A DNA stretch of 5,001 bases from Pseudomonadota bacterium. Lineage in GTDB: Bacteria > Pseudomonadota > Gammaproteobacteria > Burkholderiales > Burkholderiaceae_B. Location: contig JAEZBO010000201.1 in assembly GCA_023427085.1 (NCBI GenBank), positions 1 to 5,001 on the forward strand. Direction: 5' to 3'. This document shows, piece after piece, positions 4,905 to 5,001 of this stretch. Every line of letters starts with the position of its first letter. The stretch's first letter is position 1. Position numbers and translations under genes: made by a program. Under the pieces are notes generated by a model, which saw only the letters and a program-made list of their open reading frames with translations, searched no databases and was not told the DNA's origin.

Positions 4905-5001
4905 CGCCGGGAGCCGCGCCGCCGGTGCGCCCGACCGCGCTGCAGCGTCTGTGGCTGCGCGAGCTGGGTATCGAAAAACCAAGCCTGCCGCCGGCCATGG
5001 C
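4901..5001 (+). CDS. N-terminal fragment of the next operon gene, possibly uracil-DNA glycosylase
   Basis: The first 33 codons and two extra bases of a gene cut by the window end. Its ATG overlaps the tsaB-rimI TGA as ATGA, and an AGGG Shine-Dalgarno (4889-4892) lies 8 nt before it, so translational coupling is likely. The visible peptide begins MTPGAAPPVRPTALQ and continues through WLRELGIEK into a proline-rich stretch. No catalytic motif falls inside the window. In Bordetella relatives I recall a family-4-type uracil-DNA glycosylase, which removes uracil from DNA, following tsaB-rimI, and the LQRLWLRELGI segment fits such N-termini. That identity is inference from gene order and a short match. 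The existence of the gene is better supported than its function. Confidence 0.6.
   Translation, partial: MTPGAAPPVRPTALQRLWLRELGIEKPSLPPAM

Noticed and set aside
3591..4982. Long minus-strand open frame (463 codons) antisense to tsaB-rimI
   Set aside because: Composition is Arg/Ala/His-rich with no recognisable motif, and it opposes a gene with clear TsaB and RimI signatures.
1..5001. Mobile elements, CRISPR, tRNA/rRNA genes, riboswitches
   Set aside because: No transposase, spaced repeat array, tRNA cloverleaf or conserved RNA element was seen. All gaps are under 170 nt and are accounted for above.

Overview
The window looks like chromosomal core DNA from a high-GC betaproteobacterium of the Alcaligenaceae, that is Bordetella, Achromobacter or a close relative. 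The reasons are strong G/C third-position bias, a RisA/RisS two-component pair, a single fused TsaB-RimI protein, and an AhpC/AhpD peroxidase pair beside them. This placement comes from recognising proteins and gene order, not from a database search. I see no mobile element, CRISPR array, rRNA or tRNA gene, or sign of recent transfer.

Layout. Four genes lie on the minus strand, reading right to left from about 3443: risA (OmpR-type response regulator), risS (EnvZ-type sensor kinase, overlapping risA by 8 nt), ahpC (2-Cys peroxiredoxin) and ahpD (CxxC disulfide reductase/alkylhydroperoxidase). A credible sigma70-like promoter for ahpC overlaps the last codons of risS. A strong intrinsic terminator with a GC-rich stem and T6 sits between ahpC and ahpD, so ahpD probably depends on partial readthrough. 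On the plus strand, diverging from risA across a 162-nt AT-richer intergenic region, lie tsaB-rimI and the first 33 codons of a further gene that overlaps it by ATGA. That last gene is perhaps a uracil-DNA glycosylase, and it is cut by the window end.

How the genes work together. RisS senses an envelope signal and phosphorylates RisA at Asp60. AhpC reduces peroxides through Cys57 and is re-reduced through C-terminal cysteines, plausibly by AhpD's CxxC, as in the mycobacterial AhpC/AhpD system. Because risS runs into ahpC with no visible terminator, part of ahpC expression may come from the ris promoter. This would physically link the two-component system to peroxide defence. The divergent plus-strand operon is housekeeping: tRNA t6A37 synthesis (TsaB), N-terminal acetylation of ribosomal protein S18 (RimI) and possibly DNA repair.

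No wholly new system is evident. The points most worth a second look are the ahpC/ahpD terminator, the possible ris-ahp transcriptional coupling, the TsaB-RimI fusion with its low-complexity linker, the apparently leaderless tsaB start, and the repeated GTTACAT elements upstream of risA.
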